From Heterohyrax brucei (taxonomy: Eukaryota > Chordata > Mammalia > Hyracoidea > Procaviidae): a stretch of 64,000 bases of DNA. The notes under the pieces are model-generated. The model saw only the letters and a program-made list of their open reading frames with translations. It was not told the DNA's origin and ran no database searches. Below are positions 22,351-34,173 of the stretch, piece after piece; position 1 is the stretch's first letter, and every line of letters starts with the position of its first letter. The position numbers and the translations under genes were made by a program. The stretch lies in contig CM053143.1 of the NCBI GenBank assembly GCA_028571685.1, forward strand, positions 7,431,501 to 7,495,500, read 5' to 3'.

Positions 22351-22504
22351 GTTATACAGGTGGTACAGTGATTACTAAATGTCAGCAGTTCAAAATCACC
22401 AGCTGCTCCTTGGAAACCCTATGGGCCATTTCTACTCTGTCCTGTAGGGTCACTGTGGGTTGAAATAGACTTGTTGGCAGTGTTTTTTTTTTTTTTTTTT
22501 TTTT
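22351..22504 (+). mobile_element. AfroSINE, plus strand
   Basis: It shows acaggtggtacagtgatta, cagcagttcaaaatc and ccttggaaaccctatggg, and ends in a 23-base T run. Confidence 0.88.
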
Positions 22505-22734
22505 AACTATATAGCATAGTGTGAGAGGCCCTGGGGTTCATCTATGAAGTACACATTGGTTGGCGTTCAAGGAGTTAGCAGCTCTGTGGGGAAACTATCA
22601 CATAAAAAAGCAGTGCTGTTATGGGGTAAACATGGGTATTCTAGACTATCCTCTACCACCTCAGCTTTGAGTGCTAGGAACGCCTTTCTAAAAGGCTTGA
22701 TTATTCCTGGTTGAATCCCATTTAATATTTTTTT

Positions 22735-22905
22735 TAATTACATAATTTGGAGCAAGTTACATATAGCTGCTAAGCCTTAGTTTCCTGGTCCATAAAATAA
22801 GCCCGATGAGCCCTACCTCAGAAGGTTATTGTGAGGATTAAACAAATTTGATAATGTATTTCAAGTGTCTAGTATGAGGCCTGGCATATATAACTGTAGT
22901 TATTT
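22735..22905 (+). mobile_element. MIR (CORE-SINE)
   Basis: The sequence gagcaagttacatatagctgc, then ttagtttcctggtccataaaat, then ggttattgtgaggattaaac, then aggcctggcatat is the classic MIR core and 3' part. Confidence 0.8.
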
Positions 22906-23183
22906 TATGCCATTTATGGCTTGCTGTACAAGTCAGGTAATATTTCCAATATTTCCAGAAAATCACCATTTTAAAATCCATAGGGATTTCTAAAGGAAAT
23001 GATCTATTTTCAGCTTTCTACCAAACTATCACTATATTTTGAGAATGGTATTCTCTCTGGGGAAAAATAAGTCATCCTTCAGACTTGGTGGAGTACAACA
23101 CAGCTGTCACATCAGAAGCTAATGACTACAGAGAGTCTGTCTTTAATCTTCTGTTCTGTTTTCACTGTTCTCAGACCACTCAG

Positions 23184-23372
23184 AGGGGCTCTGATGGTAC
23201 AGTGGTTCAGGTGCGTGTCTGCTGACTCTGCCATTGGTGGTTTGAACCCACCACCTGCGCTGTTGAGAGACTTCGCAGTCTGCTTCCATAAAGATTTTTA
23301 ATCTTGAAAACACTATGGGACAGTTCTGCTCTGTTCTGTAGGGTCACCATGAGTCAGAATGGATAGGGCTTT
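23184..23372 (+). mobile_element. AfroSINE long form, plus strand
   Basis: The sequence ggggctctgatggtacagtgg, then B box ggtttgaacccacc, then the long-form segment gcagtctgcttccataaagat, then ctgtagggtcaccatgagtc. Confidence 0.85.
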
Positions 23373-23775
23373 GTTTGTGTGGTTGCTCTGTGTCAGCTCA
23401 CCAAATCAGAATTCTCCCATGTTTGTTGTCCATTGCTTGCCTGCATACCGGAGCGACGTTGCCACAGCCCTGTGGCTTACGGCCCCTCCGCCACGTAACA
23501 CTAAGGTGACGACCATGACTCTGGATCGGGTGTACAGGAAGCGAGGGTGGCACTTTCTGAGTGTCTGCTACAGCCGGGGACTCTCTTCATTGCCTCTCTC
23601 TGGCAGATGTTACCTAAGCACCTGTATGTAGCTGCAGAGCAAGGTGCTCTATTCTGTGGGAATAAAAGCTGAATTCTTATCTTTGGAGAAATTTAAGAAG
23701 CTTAAAGTATAGGAGGTAAGCGGTAAGGCAAATGAAGTGTTGTGTAGGAACAGATGTCCCTTGTTACAGGAGTTA

Positions 23776-23950
23776 AAAAAAAACCAAATCCAAACCCGTT
23801 ACTGCTGAGTCTGTTTTGCCACGTAACGGTTCTTTAGAACAGAGTAGACCTGCCTCACAGGTTTTCCAAAGAGTGGTTAGGGGGTTTGAACTGCTGACTT
23901 TCGGTTAGCAGCCATTGCTGTTAACCTGTAGATCACCAGCGCTAGTTCCC
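23776..23950 (-). mobile_element. AfroSINE, minus strand
   Basis: A-rich tail, ccaaacccgttactgctgag, agagtagacctgcctcac, reversed B box gggtttgaactgctgac, and reversed head gttaacctgtagatcaccag. Confidence 0.88.
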
Positions 23951-24046
23951 CTGTTGGGGAAGTGAGGGAATGTTTCACAGAACTGGCAGTGTTTGATCTA
24001 AACTACCTAAGAACAAGAATTGCAGAACTGTGGTTAGCTATTGATA

Positions 24047-24585
24047 CGAGGGCTGCCAATTAGGTTTGCTAATTCATCCTAGAAAAAGCGGTACATGTAC
24101 ATACCTCATTGCTGAATATCACTGTGGTAACTTTCAAAGTACCCTCTTTGGGAAGCTAGGGACCGATGCCAGCACCTAGTCTACCCTTCAAAGCAATTTT
24201 GGGACTCTTTTTCTGTAATGGCCGTCAGAGATGTCTTCGTTATTACCCTTGATGTCCCGACTGTCATCAAAATATCTTCCTTTCAATATTCCCTTTATCT
24301 TTGGGTAAAGAAAAAAAAGTCATTGGAGGCCAGCTCAGGTGAATAGAGAAGGTGTTCTAATATAGTTATTTATTTACTGTCTAAAAACTCCCTCACAGAC
24401 AACTGTACATCTTCTCATCATGCCCGATGGCCATTCCAGAGAAAGAGTTCCAAAATTGCTTTGAAGGGTGGACTAGGCGCTGGCATCAGTACCTAGCTTC
24501 CCAGAGGGAGTATTTGGAAGGTAACTGTAGTGAGATGTGTAGCACTTAGAACAGTTAAGTTCGCAGACTTAATGGTCAGACTTCG
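24047..24585. mobile_element. Palindromic mariner-derived element with long inverted repeats
   Basis: The left arm (24047 to about 24229) and right arm (about 24425-24585) are diverged reverse complements over some 160-180 bp. They share blocks such as cttcaaagcaattttgg and gggaagctag. A TA dinucleotide flanks both ends (24045-24046 and 24586-24587), the usual Tc1/mariner target duplication. On the minus strand the middle reads YSPELASNDFF, the DDE-transposase signature of mariners (YSPDLAPxDxxLFP). The right arm is therefore an inverted second copy of the left end and of the transposase 3' end. Stops and frameshifts are present and no functional transposase remains. Confidence 0.82.
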
Positions 24586-24744
24586 TATGCAGGATTACTT
24601 TTGAAAAAGTCCTCCTGCTGATAATACTTCCATTTAGTATGACTGATGTTTCCTGTATATGGGGTATGACTTTCACCTATTTACTTAAATAAAAAGGAGA
24701 AAGGAATTAGAATCTCTAAGTATCAAAATTCGTTTTGCAATTGT

Positions 24745-24942
24745 CATTGTTAGTTGCTGTTTAGACCCTTCTAACACGTGGTGACCCAGTGTGTGCAGAG
24801 TAGAGCTGTTCCACGGGGCGGTCAAGGCCATGTCTTTTGGGAAGCAGTTTGCCAGGCCTGTCTGTGGCGAGATCTCTCGGTGGGTTTGAACCACCAGCTT
24901 TTGGACTAGTAGTTGAGCTCTTAAGTATTTGTGCCACCTCTT
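24745..24942 (-). mobile_element. AfroSINE long form, minus strand
   Basis: The sequence attgttagttgctgtttagac, then gtgcagagtagagctgttcc, long-form gaagcagtttgccaggcctg, reversed B box gggtttgaaccaccag. Confidence 0.87.
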
Positions 24943-25689
24943 CTCTGGAACTAGTCAGGATTTGTTATTAAATATTTATGGTCGGAAAATGAGCCTTTTC
25001 TTCATCTAGAAAATTTGTAAAATATGAGAAATTAAAAAGAAATAGTTTGTAACAAAAAATTCTCCCTCTCTTCAAAAGAACAAATTCCAAAAAGCTTAAA
25101 CCAAAAACTCACCTCATACCCTATAGAAAAAATGGCAGTGTATGAAGTTTTGTGAATTTTTGTTTTTTATTTATTTTTCTGTAGAAATATCAACATAATG
25201 CGTTTAGCAAAAAAAAAAAAAAAAGGATGAATAGAATATTTTATGTGTTAAGACTGTTTACCTCTTTCTTAAAAAATCTTTTAACTCATTTATTGTGTGT
25301 TTTTGAAATCTAGAAGTTACTGTGGCTTCTTGCATTCCACTTATTTTTTTGCTACAAACGTCTTTCCGTACTCTGAGATCTGATGAAAATATTCTTTTTT
25401 ATGGTTTCATTTTTAACTTGTGATTCTTTCAGTCCATCTGGAATTAATTTGGATGCGAGGTGGGGTTCTCATTTCCAAGAAGTTAAGCAATTTTATCAGC
25501 ACCATTGGCTGAACAAACTTTTTTTAACCCACTGATTGGTGATACCTTTATATTATCCTTTCTGTTTTATTTTAACTTCTTGCAGTATTCAACAGACTTG
25601 ATTATCTGTGTTTCTTAATTCACTAATTCTTTCCACTATTTCCACTATGTATGTCTTATTTGATACATTCTTTTTTTTCAGTTGTGATT

Positions 25690-25880
25690 AGATTAAAGCA
25701 TGCAATCCAAGTCAGTTTGCATGCCTGCCTATCTGCAATTCCTTCTGCTCTCCTTGCCCTGTGACAGCACACTCCTCCTTTTCATTTTATACTTGTTTAT
25801 CCTCTTAACAAGCTCCTGTCCCCTCCTCTCCATCCTCTTGTCTCCCATCAAGAAAGATACCAGTAGGACAGCCTTTGATA
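25690..25880 (-). mobile_element. L1 3' UTR fragment, diverged, minus strand
   Basis: The sequence agtcagtttgcatgcctgcc, then ctgctctccttgccctgtgacagcacac, then cccctcctctccatcc parallels the 3' UTR at 8325 and 28069 but is more diverged. Confidence 0.7.
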
Positions 25881-26004
25881 CATTATTTTAAGTACTCTAC
25901 TATTTTCTTAATGTGTGTAACTTTTTAATAATAGATCATAAGCTACCTGCCTGTGAGCCATGTCCTGTAAACATAAATTTTATTTGTCTTACTCATGCTA
26001 TTAA

Positions 26005-26059
26005 ATACACACACACACACGCACGCACACGCATGCATGCACACACGCGTACACACACT
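26005..26059 (+). repeat. CA/CG-rich simple repeat
   Basis: Alternating purine-pyrimidine tract of AC, GC and ATGC units (acacacgcacgcacacg), about 55 bases, directly upstream of an AfroSINE. Confidence 0.92.
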
Positions 26060-26062
26060 CTG

Positions 26063-26222
26063 CTAGTAGTGCTGTGGTTAAGAGTTCAGCTACTAACCAA
26101 AATGTCAGCAGTTTGAATCCACCAGCCAGCCACTCCTTGGAAATCATACAGGGCAATTCCACTCTGTCCTATAAGGTCACTATGAATCAGAATTTACTCG
26201 ATGGCAACAGCTTTTTTTTGAA
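26063..26222 (+). mobile_element. AfroSINE, plus strand
   Basis: The sequence gctagtagtgctgtggttaag, B box gtttgaatccacc, body ccttggaaatcatacaggg, end gactcgatggcaacagc. A- and T-rich tail to about 26260. Confidence 0.9.
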
Positions 26223-26257
26223 AAAAAAAAAGAACCACAAAAACAAAAAACACTGTA

Positions 26258-26362
26258 AAGTGTGGCAGTTCTAACTCACCAGCTACTACTTAAGAAATAG
26301 AGACATAAGAAGACCTGGCTCTGTATTCTGACATGGTAGAAATCTATTGGGGCAGTTAGGGC
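26258..26362 (+). mobile_element. Possible AfroSINE long-form fragment, plus strand
   Basis: The sequence gtggcagttctaactcaccag, agacctggctctgtattctg and ttggggcagttag is in long-form order. It is weak. Confidence 0.4.
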
Positions 26363-27561
26363 TGCACCCCGCGCCCCGGTAGTGTAGTCACGGACCGTGT
26401 GATTGTGGACAGTGCCCCCACCACTCCTTATCATGTTTTACTCTCAGCCTGCTTCACTCATTTGTGTTACTGCCTACACATATTTAACTTTGTAATATGT
26501 GTTTCATAAGGAATGTTTTCACGTTGTATTTAACTTCATTCTAGATGGAACTTTTTGGCTTATGTTCGTAAATTTATGTTGTGAATATGTCCTATAATGC
26601 ATTGTTGAAAAAATGCGTCATTCTTTATCAAATGCTGCTTGTATACAATCCCATTTAATTATTGTGTTATTTCCACACAAGAAATCATATGAACATAAAG
26701 AAACAAAATGATAATCTATAATGGCATTAAGAGGAAGAAAGAAAGAATTATCTAAGTTTTAACATTCAGAAACAAAACACAGAAGCATTTGTATAATACC
26801 ACACCATGTATGAACGAATGTATTCCTACTCTAATTGGTGGGTGGGATGTTGTTTCTGGGCTAAACTCTTTCTTCATGATGCCTTGACATCACCACTTTC
26901 TTTCATCCCCAACTTTGCAAACATGTGAGTTTGCATACCCTGCTGTTGCTGAGGGTACTGGATGTTTTGACTGCTGATTTCAGCGATGCTGCTCTTTCCT
27001 TTGTTCTTTTCTTTGATTCAGATGAAATCAAGTAATTTGAGTAAAAATATTTTCAGAATTCCTGGCAAGCGCCAGTCTGAAAAGACAGTGAACATGTTTT
27101 GCTGTAGTAGTAGCTTGCTTTGCAGCCACCCTGTGGTAAGTACTGAGGCGTGACTTCTGGTCTTGTTTTCTTTAAGATTTGACAAAGTGATGCTCAGAAA
27201 ATGCTGTGACATGGGGACAGAGCCACACAGTGACACAGTAATAAGTGGCAGTTTTTCTGAAACTAATCCAGTGTTCATTCTGTAATACCAACGTTTTAAG
27301 ACAGTAGAGACTTTGAGGTCAGGGCACATGTTTGTTTTAGTCTGTTTTTTATTAGGAGTTAAAGCAGTTGGTAAAGAACGTAATAATGAAAAAGCAGATC
27401 TAGTAACTATAATGTTAGTTGTTTTAGACTTTAAAAAATATTTATAACTTAAAAAAACAGATGATAAAGAAAAAGTTCTGTATCAGCCAATGTCTGGCAG
27501 GTTGTGTTAAAATAAAACTGTCCATTTATAAAATTCCTTTTCAATGTATAGGTGAGCCATA

Positions 27562-27738
27562 GATTCCTGGGTGACACAATGGTTAAGTACTCAGAAGGCT
27601 GGGGCTTGGAACCCACCCTGAGGTGCCTAGGAAGAAAGGTCACAGTTGTGACAATCCTGGGAAGCAGTTTTACTGTGCACACGTGGGGTCCCCATGAGTC
27701 TGTGTTAACTTGGCAGCAACTAGCAACAACTAAAAACA
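27562..27738 (+). mobile_element. AfroSINE with CAACAAC-type tail, plus strand
   Basis: The sequence tcctgggtgacacaatggttaag, cttggaacccaccc, and end ggcagcaactagcaacaac. The tail is the RTE-like caacaac type, not gggtttgg. Confidence 0.82.
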
Positions 27739-28068
27739 GGGCCATAGGGTTTTAGGATTGAATCCAGGAATGAGGCAGGATAAATTCCAGATCTTCTCCA
27801 CGAGACAGCTGAAATCCTGTGACTGAGGTGGCTTTTTCAAAGTTGTGTGGCTAGTAGGTCATTAAGTTTGGAGTGGCAGTGGGAAGAGTCTCCAGTTCTT
27901 GAGTCTCTTGGCTCCATCAGAGTTGGGATTGATGTCGGGCCTTACTTTAGGCGGGCTGGTAGAAAACATGTCATCCAAGGTTCCCCAAACAAGAGTTTTT
28001 GTTCCAGGTATTGAAAAGTAAAGATAAATACAAATAAGTAGGATTAAAGTGCTTTGTTTTTTCTCTGC

Positions 28069-28363
28069 TTTATTTTTTTATTATGATTGAGTGAAAATGT
28101 ACGATCCCATATAAATTCGCATGCCCACCTATGTGCAGCTCCCACTGCTTTCCCTGCCTGGTGACAGTACACTCCTCCTCTCTGTTCTGTACACGTCGTA
28201 TCCTCCTAACAATCTCCGATTCCCTCCTCTCCACCTTCTCTCCTGCATCCAGTAAGACGCCAGGAGGACGACATCCTATAGATGCGTAGAATCGTAAAGT
28301 ACACACGTGATATGGTCACTCTGTGTCACCGAGTCCCATCCATTCCTGTCCAGAGTCTCTTTG
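28069..28363 (-). mobile_element. L1 3' UTR, 5'-truncated, minus strand
   Basis: T-rich tail, then atgattgagtgaaaatgtac, cacctatgtgcagctcccactgc and cctatagatgcgtagaatcg. It is colinear with the 3' UTRs at 10285 and 12207. Confidence 0.88.
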
Positions 28364-29344
28364 TTGAATAGAAGAAAAGAAAGTTGTACCAGAAAACACT
28401 GGGATAGTTCATTATTTTTGTTAAAAGCAACAAACAAACAAACAAAACCAGCCTGAAAAGAGGGAAGGGAATGTTCCTTTGCAGGAGGTGTTGGAGAGAC
28501 AGGGAGAAATTGAAGTTACTGGGAACATTTCGACAGCCTGAGAACTTAGCATGCTCCCATTGGTGCTCAGAGGTGTTTACTGGATCTTACTGGATAGGCT
28601 GGCAGCTTTAGGAGAGAGAGTTTATCTTCTTGGCCTTTAAAAATTTGGTTTCTTCTTTTCTCAGAAAGCTTTTATGCTGAAAGAAAAGTGAATACTAGTT
28701 CTAGAAGTTACCAGAGAAGTGTTTATAATGTTAACCAAAGAGTTAAAACAAACATATTAGTATTATTTTAGGCCCTCTTCACCTACTGATATATTTTCCA
28801 AGTGGCAACAGTCACAGATAAAGTTTGAGAGAGTAGATAATCTTCCTGGAAACAGGGTCTTATCACTGGGATCATATATGACCAGCAGGGAAGAAAATTT
28901 TTCTCAAGATATTTTCCTAACTGTAATGGTAGTTGTTATTTATCTGGAACAGAAATTATTCAATTCTAAAGAATTCCATTTCCATGCCAAAATCTGCATT
29001 GAGTTTGCTTCCTTAAGCTTTATGTTCTATTTATTATGGTTTTCAGTCTTTTTTTTTTTCTTTTGATTCGTGAGGGATGACTGACGTAGCATTAATTCTT
29101 AACACTGGTAAGTATGAAAAGTTGAAAAATACCATAGGCTTGGAAGAAAGCCCATTAAAGGAAAGAAAGAAAAAGATGGCTCTTCAGTCCTAATGCTGTC
29201 TAATGTGCAGCCTTGGTTACAGATGTGTTTTTCAGATAACTACACATTCAGTGATACTTTATTTTCAGATGTTTTTCCTATTTTAAGCTTCCCCCCCGCC
29301 CCAATCAGATTAATCATAGTGGTTTGTGTTTTTCTGGTTTTTAG

Positions 29345-29446
29345 GAAGAAAAAAAGAAGTTTGATAAAGAGACGGAAAAGAACTATAGCCTAATTGACAA
29401 ACATTTGAATTTATCTGCAAAAAAGAAAGATTCACATTTACAAGAG
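29345..29446 (+). CDS. ARHGAP10: ARHGAP10 coding exon, BAR domain (about residues 129-162)
   Basis: The exon has 102 bases, or 34 codons, in phase 0 on both sides, between acceptor gtttttag and donor gtaagt. It begins EEKKKFDKETEKNYSLID and ends KKKDSHLQE. It is part of the second long helix of the BAR domain, rich in lysine and glutamate as expected for a membrane-binding coiled coil. The sequence agrees with human ARHGAP10 as I remember it. ARHGAP26 has a different middle (CGVLEKHL), which supports assignment to ARHGAP10. The frame continues directly from the exon ending at 18336 and into the exon starting at 36296. Confidence 0.96.
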
Positions 29447-30284
29447 GTAAGTATCTGTGAGTATAATTTTCTTTAGAAACTTTTCATCTGGGATGATACA
29501 GAAATGGGCAAAAATGAACAGACATCCCTATAAATTAGAAAAAAAGACTTCTTTGGGATGAGATATAAAGTCATTAATGCATATTATAATGATTAATTCA
29601 ACATACATTCATATTAGTTAGAAGTTTTGGTTCTGAGGATTTTTTCCCACAGAAATGGTAATTTTAACCAGCATTACTAAAGAAGAGATATATTATTTTT
29701 GGAAATAGATCCAGTAATTGGCTTTCAAGATTTCTTGAAGAAATAAATTGAATTCAGTAAGCTCATATGCCATTTTGCTTTTATATGAAGGCACTATTAA
29801 TTTGGCACTGAGGATTCACAATTTCGTTGGAAAGAGATTGCCTGTTTTACTTATGTGAATGAACTTCTTAATTTTTTTTGGTGGGGGAACAAATACATAA
29901 TAAAAAAGAAATTAATGTTATCCTTCATTTTCTCTTTTTTGTAAATCTCTTGCCACCCTTTTTCAACCGTCATACTCTTGAATGTATGCTCAGTCTTTTA
30001 TGCTGTTGAGTGTATGCTGTCATCAAAATAATGCTGTGTGCCATTGTTAGGGTCTTAAGAAAATTGTGATTTTTCTCTCATTTTTTTGTTTCGAGGCCCA
30101 TAAGGGATCTGGGCATAAGGTACCGAGCAATGCCCATTAAGATGATGCGAAAAGCACTGACTCTAGTGTAAACCAGCATATATTGAAATGTCCAGTATTT
30201 AGACGTAAACCACATATGTCTGTATATATGTATGCATGTATGTTGTATTTGTGGGAGAAAGATGCAGCATTCTGCTCCCATAAA

Positions 30285-30378
30285 GTTCCAGCCTTGGAAA
30301 CCTTATGGGCAGTTCTGTTGTGTCCTACAGGGATGCTGTGAGTGGGAATCAACTTGACAGTACTGGGTCTGTCTGTAT
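30285..30378 (+). mobile_element. AfroSINE, 5'-truncated, plus strand
   Basis: The sequence ccttggaaaccttatgggc, then gtcctacagggatgctgtgag, then acttgacagtactgggtctg. Confidence 0.82.
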
Positions 30379-30769
30379 TTATTTTTATTGTGACATTATC
30401 TACCTGTCACATTTTGTTTTAGCTCAGGTACCTTTGACTGACATTTGAATGGAGTTTGACAGTTTTATAAAGGAGAAAAGAGCTTGTATGCCACTTAATC
30501 CTCACAGCAATACCTTGGTTGGGTCAACGGCTCCATTCTCTCCTTGTTCCACATTATGTAGAAAACTATGCAGTTGTTACACAGTCTCCCTCATCCTCCA
30601 CCCTCTGCCAGTTTGGAACTGACAGATACTGCTTTTATAGGTCGTGTCTTTATGCCAGCAATTTTCTGTCTTCTCCTGTATCTCTGTTTTTAGGTATCCT
30701 GGAGAGCATAGTTAATTGAATTTCCCTCAGTTAATTTCCGTCTCCGCTTCGCTAACTAGATCATTGCAT

Positions 30770-31322
30770 TCTGCAAGTTGTTCAGGCAAAATCCTTGAAA
30801 TCATCTTTGGCCCTTTCACACCTTAAATCCGGTTCATCAGCATATGTCTTCTTTATGCAGAATCTGCTAGAATGTGGCCACTTTTCATGACCTCCATCAC
30901 TGTCGCTCTGGTCCAGCATGCCAGCCGTCTCTCTGTGACGGATTACTATAAAGGCTTCCTAACTGGTCTCCGTGCTTCCACCATTGTATTCCTGTCCTTT
31001 ATTTCTGCACAGCAACCAGTGACCCTTCATGTCATTCCTCTTCTCCAATCTTACTGATTATCTCCAGAGCCCCACAGGCCCCTCTGTGACAATGTGCCCA
31101 GCCTAACGCCCAGCCCAGCTGAGCCTTGATCTGGCTGGACCCAGACAAGCACATTCTTTGCTTGGCGTCTTTGCATTTGTTTTTCCTTCTGCCAAGTAGG
31201 CTTTCAGCCCAGATCCATGTACTTTTGTCCTCCAGATACTTCAGGGGTCTACTCTGGGGGCACCTCATTGAAGAAGTTTTCCATGACCATCTTATTTAGA
31301 ATATCCTCCTTATCAGCTTTAT
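30770..31322 (+). mobile_element. L2-like LINE, left part (split by L1)
   Basis: The sequence tcaggcaaaatccttgaaatc, ggcttcctaactggtctcc, ctttgcatttgtttttccttctgccaag, then cacctcattgaagaagttttccatgacc follows L2 order. It continues after the L1 at 31980. Confidence 0.6.
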
Positions 31323-31335
31323 TTCTTTTTCATAC

Positions 31336-31966
31336 ATGTAAAAAAAAAAAAAAAGCAAACTATTTTATTGTGCTTTAGGTGAAAGTTTACAGCGCAAGTT
31401 AATTTCTCATGCCAGGAATTCATATGCATATTATATGACTTTAGTGCAATCTCTGTAATGTGACAGCACACTGTCCCTTCCCAACCCAGGTTTCTTGTGC
31501 CCATTCAACCAGCCAGTTCCTGTCCTTTTTTTGTCTTCTCATCATTGCCTCTTGACAGGAGCCATATATTTGGTCTTGTGTATCTGACTGAACTAAGATG
31601 CAGATTCTTCACAAGTGTTTTATGTTTTGTAGTTCAGTCTAACCTTTGAAGAATGGGGTTTGGGAATAGTTTTAATTCTGAGTTGTCAGAATGTATGGAG
31701 GTTATGGCTTTGGAGTTTCCTCTAGTTTCAGTCAGACCATTAAGTCTGATCTTTTTATGTGCATTTGGATTCTGCTCTGTGCTTCTCTCCTGCTCTGTCA
31801 GGGACTCTGGGTTTTGTTCCCTGTCACGGCGGCCATTGGTGGTAGCTGGGCACCGTCTAGTTCTCATCTCGGGCTGATAGTCTCTGGTTGATGTGGTCAT
31901 TTGTCTCCTGGTCTAGTATTCTTGTTGTGTCTTTGGTGTTCTTCATTCTACTTTGCTCCATGTAGG
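31336..31966 (-). mobile_element. L1 3' UTR insertion into L2, minus strand
   Basis: After the tract at 31340-31354 comes ttattgtgctttaggtgaaag, then reversed 3' UTR including ggcggccattggtggtagctggg. The near-identical ttctttttcatac (31323-31335) and ttctttgtcatac (31967-31979) form a 13-bp target-site duplication with one change. It is a different L1 subfamily from that at 10285. The open frames inside (31634-31900 and overlaps) are UTR, not genes. Confidence 0.85.
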
Positions 31967-31979
31967 TTCTTTGTCATAC

Positions 31980-32147
31980 TCTTAACAACAGTTTGACATA
32001 CTTTATGTATCTGTTTGTTACATGGTTTCTTCTACTAGTGTGTAAGATCCTTTACAGCAACACTTTGTGGTATTTGGCTCTCTATCCTCAGTGCCTACAG
32101 TAGTGCCTGTGAATGGAAGGTACTGAGTAAATATTTATTGAATAGAA
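31980..32147 (+). mobile_element. L2 3' end, right part
   Basis: The sequence actagtgtgtaagatcc, tatcctcagtgcctacagtagtgcctg, ctgagtaaatatttattgaat is the L2 3' end and completes the element interrupted at 31335. Confidence 0.75.
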
Positions 32148-33224
32148 CAAGTGTGAGGACGTTTAGATAGTAAGCCAGTGCTTTAGCAATTTCAGCAATC
32201 CCCAGAGAGAGCGGCATTCTAGATCAGAAATTTGAGAAAAAAATCCAAAAGATGAATAATTTCAGTTTCATTTAAATCATGTATTTTTTTTGTGTGTCTT
32301 ATTCTGTGTGCCCTTTTACGAGCATACACACTCCAGCTTAAAGTAGTCTTCTGCTGTTAAGTATGAAGGCCTTAAAAAAGTGAGGGGTAAAAGAGTGGAA
32401 TCCTAATTCTTTTGCCAGGGTTTAATGTATTGCTGATCTTTAGTGAATTGAGTTGAGGTGCTCAAGTGTTTAATGAAGGCTGTTGAGAGTGGCAGTGAAG
32501 AAAGGCAGAGAGTTGTATAATCCATTCTGTCTTTTTGTTTCAAATAGCGTTAACAGGAGAAAAATTGTGACAGAATATAGGCTTGCTACTTTGATAATTC
32601 TATTAGACCTCTAGCTGTAATCGTACATTCGTTAAACACAATAACTTCTGTCTGCGTCCACATCTCTAATTCTTTTTAATATTTGTACTGTAACAAACAT
32701 TGGATAGTTGAGAAAATTGCATGTCTTTTGATTTTTGTAGTATGTTTTTGTTCCTGAGTAGTCAAATAATGAAGGCTCAGTGTAAACATGACTAGAGAAG
32801 TCTTTTGAATGACTGTGTCAAGCTACTCTTATGCATATGATAGAAAGAAAGGGCCAGAAATGGGATGATTATCAAGTTGAAATTCTACGTTTGTTAAAGA
32901 TAACTGAATTCTGCTTAGCATGTTAAAAAAAGTATAGTGATTGCTTTTAGGCTAAAGCCAGACTATTGGAAATTGTCTGTGTCCCTAGATATGTTTTGGA
33001 TGTCCGTGGTGTTGTGGTAAGATGTGGGTTGTTGATGACATCAGAGTTTGTGGGGATTTAATCTGCAGCTCCTGGCACAGCCCTTAAGGACACTCAGAAT
33101 GTAAAGGGTGATGAGGGAGGGTAGCCACCAGAGTGACGGTGACTGCAGGAGCAAGACCAACCAGGAGAATCAGTGAAGAGACAAACTGATGTGGTCAGCC
33201 TGACCCTGATAAACTAGCACATAT

Positions 33225-33895
33225 TTGTGAAGAGGTGGAGAAACTGGAATCCTGCTGTGTTGGTGATGGTGTATAAAACAGTGTAGCTGCTATGGAAAAT
33301 AGCTGGACAGTTCCTCAAAAGTTAAACATAGAATTACATTACCATGTGACTCAACAGTACCACCCCTGGGCTTACACCCAGAAACGTGAAATCAGGAACA
33401 CCACCAGAGGCTGTACACTGAAGTTCACTGCAGCATATTTACAGTAGTCAAAAGGTAGAAACAACCCAGGTGTTCAACACCAGAGGAATAAAAAGACAAA
33501 AGTGGTATATCCAGACAATAGAATATTATACAGCCATAGAGAGAAACGGAATTCTGATGTATGTGGTAACATGGATGAACCTTGAGAACACTATGCTGAA
33601 TGAAATAAGTCAAACACAGAAGGACAAAGATTGATGGTCCTGCTTATGTGACATGTCCAGGATGGGAGAATCTAGCAAAGAGACAAAAGCTGATTAGCGG
33701 TGACCAGGGATTTTGGGGAAGAGGAATCGGTGTTACTGTGAAAGGGTACTGATTTGTCTGTGGAGTGCTGTAAAGCTTTTAGAAGTAGGTAGTGGTGATG
33801 GCAGCGCAACATCTGAATGTACTTAATGGCATTTAATAGTTAAAATGGTAAACGTAGTCATATATACTTCATCACAGTTAAAAATACAAACGCGA
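33225..33895 (+). mobile_element. Old L1 (L1M-type) ORF2 end and 3' UTR, plus strand
   Basis: The sequence ggaaaatagctggacag, aacaacccaggtgttcaacacc, aatattatacagccatagag, and tggatgaaccttgagaacac is the L1 ORF2 3' end. The 3' UTR follows to about 33895. Frames are fully decayed. Confidence 0.9.
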
Positions 33896-34173
33896 TACCG
33901 ATACAATTTTCTTGAAGGCTTTTCCTAATAAACATAAAATGAAGAAATTATCTTTAACTCGTCGTGTCTTCACTTTCTTAAATACTGAGCAAAATGACAT
34001 TGTTTTTCATGAGAATCGCTGCCTATTACCTGCTGGTAGATGAATTGCTCACTAGTTCAGAGAACCACAAAGATACTGTGATTTCGAGGTGGTTTAGGGA
34101 AAAATTTTTATTTTGGTTTGGTAACGCTATGTGTATTTTATATGTGTGTGTGTGTGTAAATATTGTACGTATA

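Larger units (their letters stand above)
18337..29344 (+). other. ARHGAP10: ARHGAP10 intron
   Basis: This 11.0 kb phase-0 intron has donor gtttgt and acceptor ttttag. It holds AfroSINEs at about 19.0, 19.2, 19.9, 20.3, 20.9, 22.1, 22.4, 23.2, 23.8, 24.7, 26.1 and 27.6 kb, an LTR at 20.96-21.48 kb, a palindromic mariner element at 24.05-24.59 kb, L1 3' ends at 25.7 and 28.1 kb, and a CA/CG-rich tract at 26.0 kb. The stretches 19295-19940, 21540-22080, 24960-25680, 26400-27540 and 28370-29344 show nothing I can name. Confidence 0.85.
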
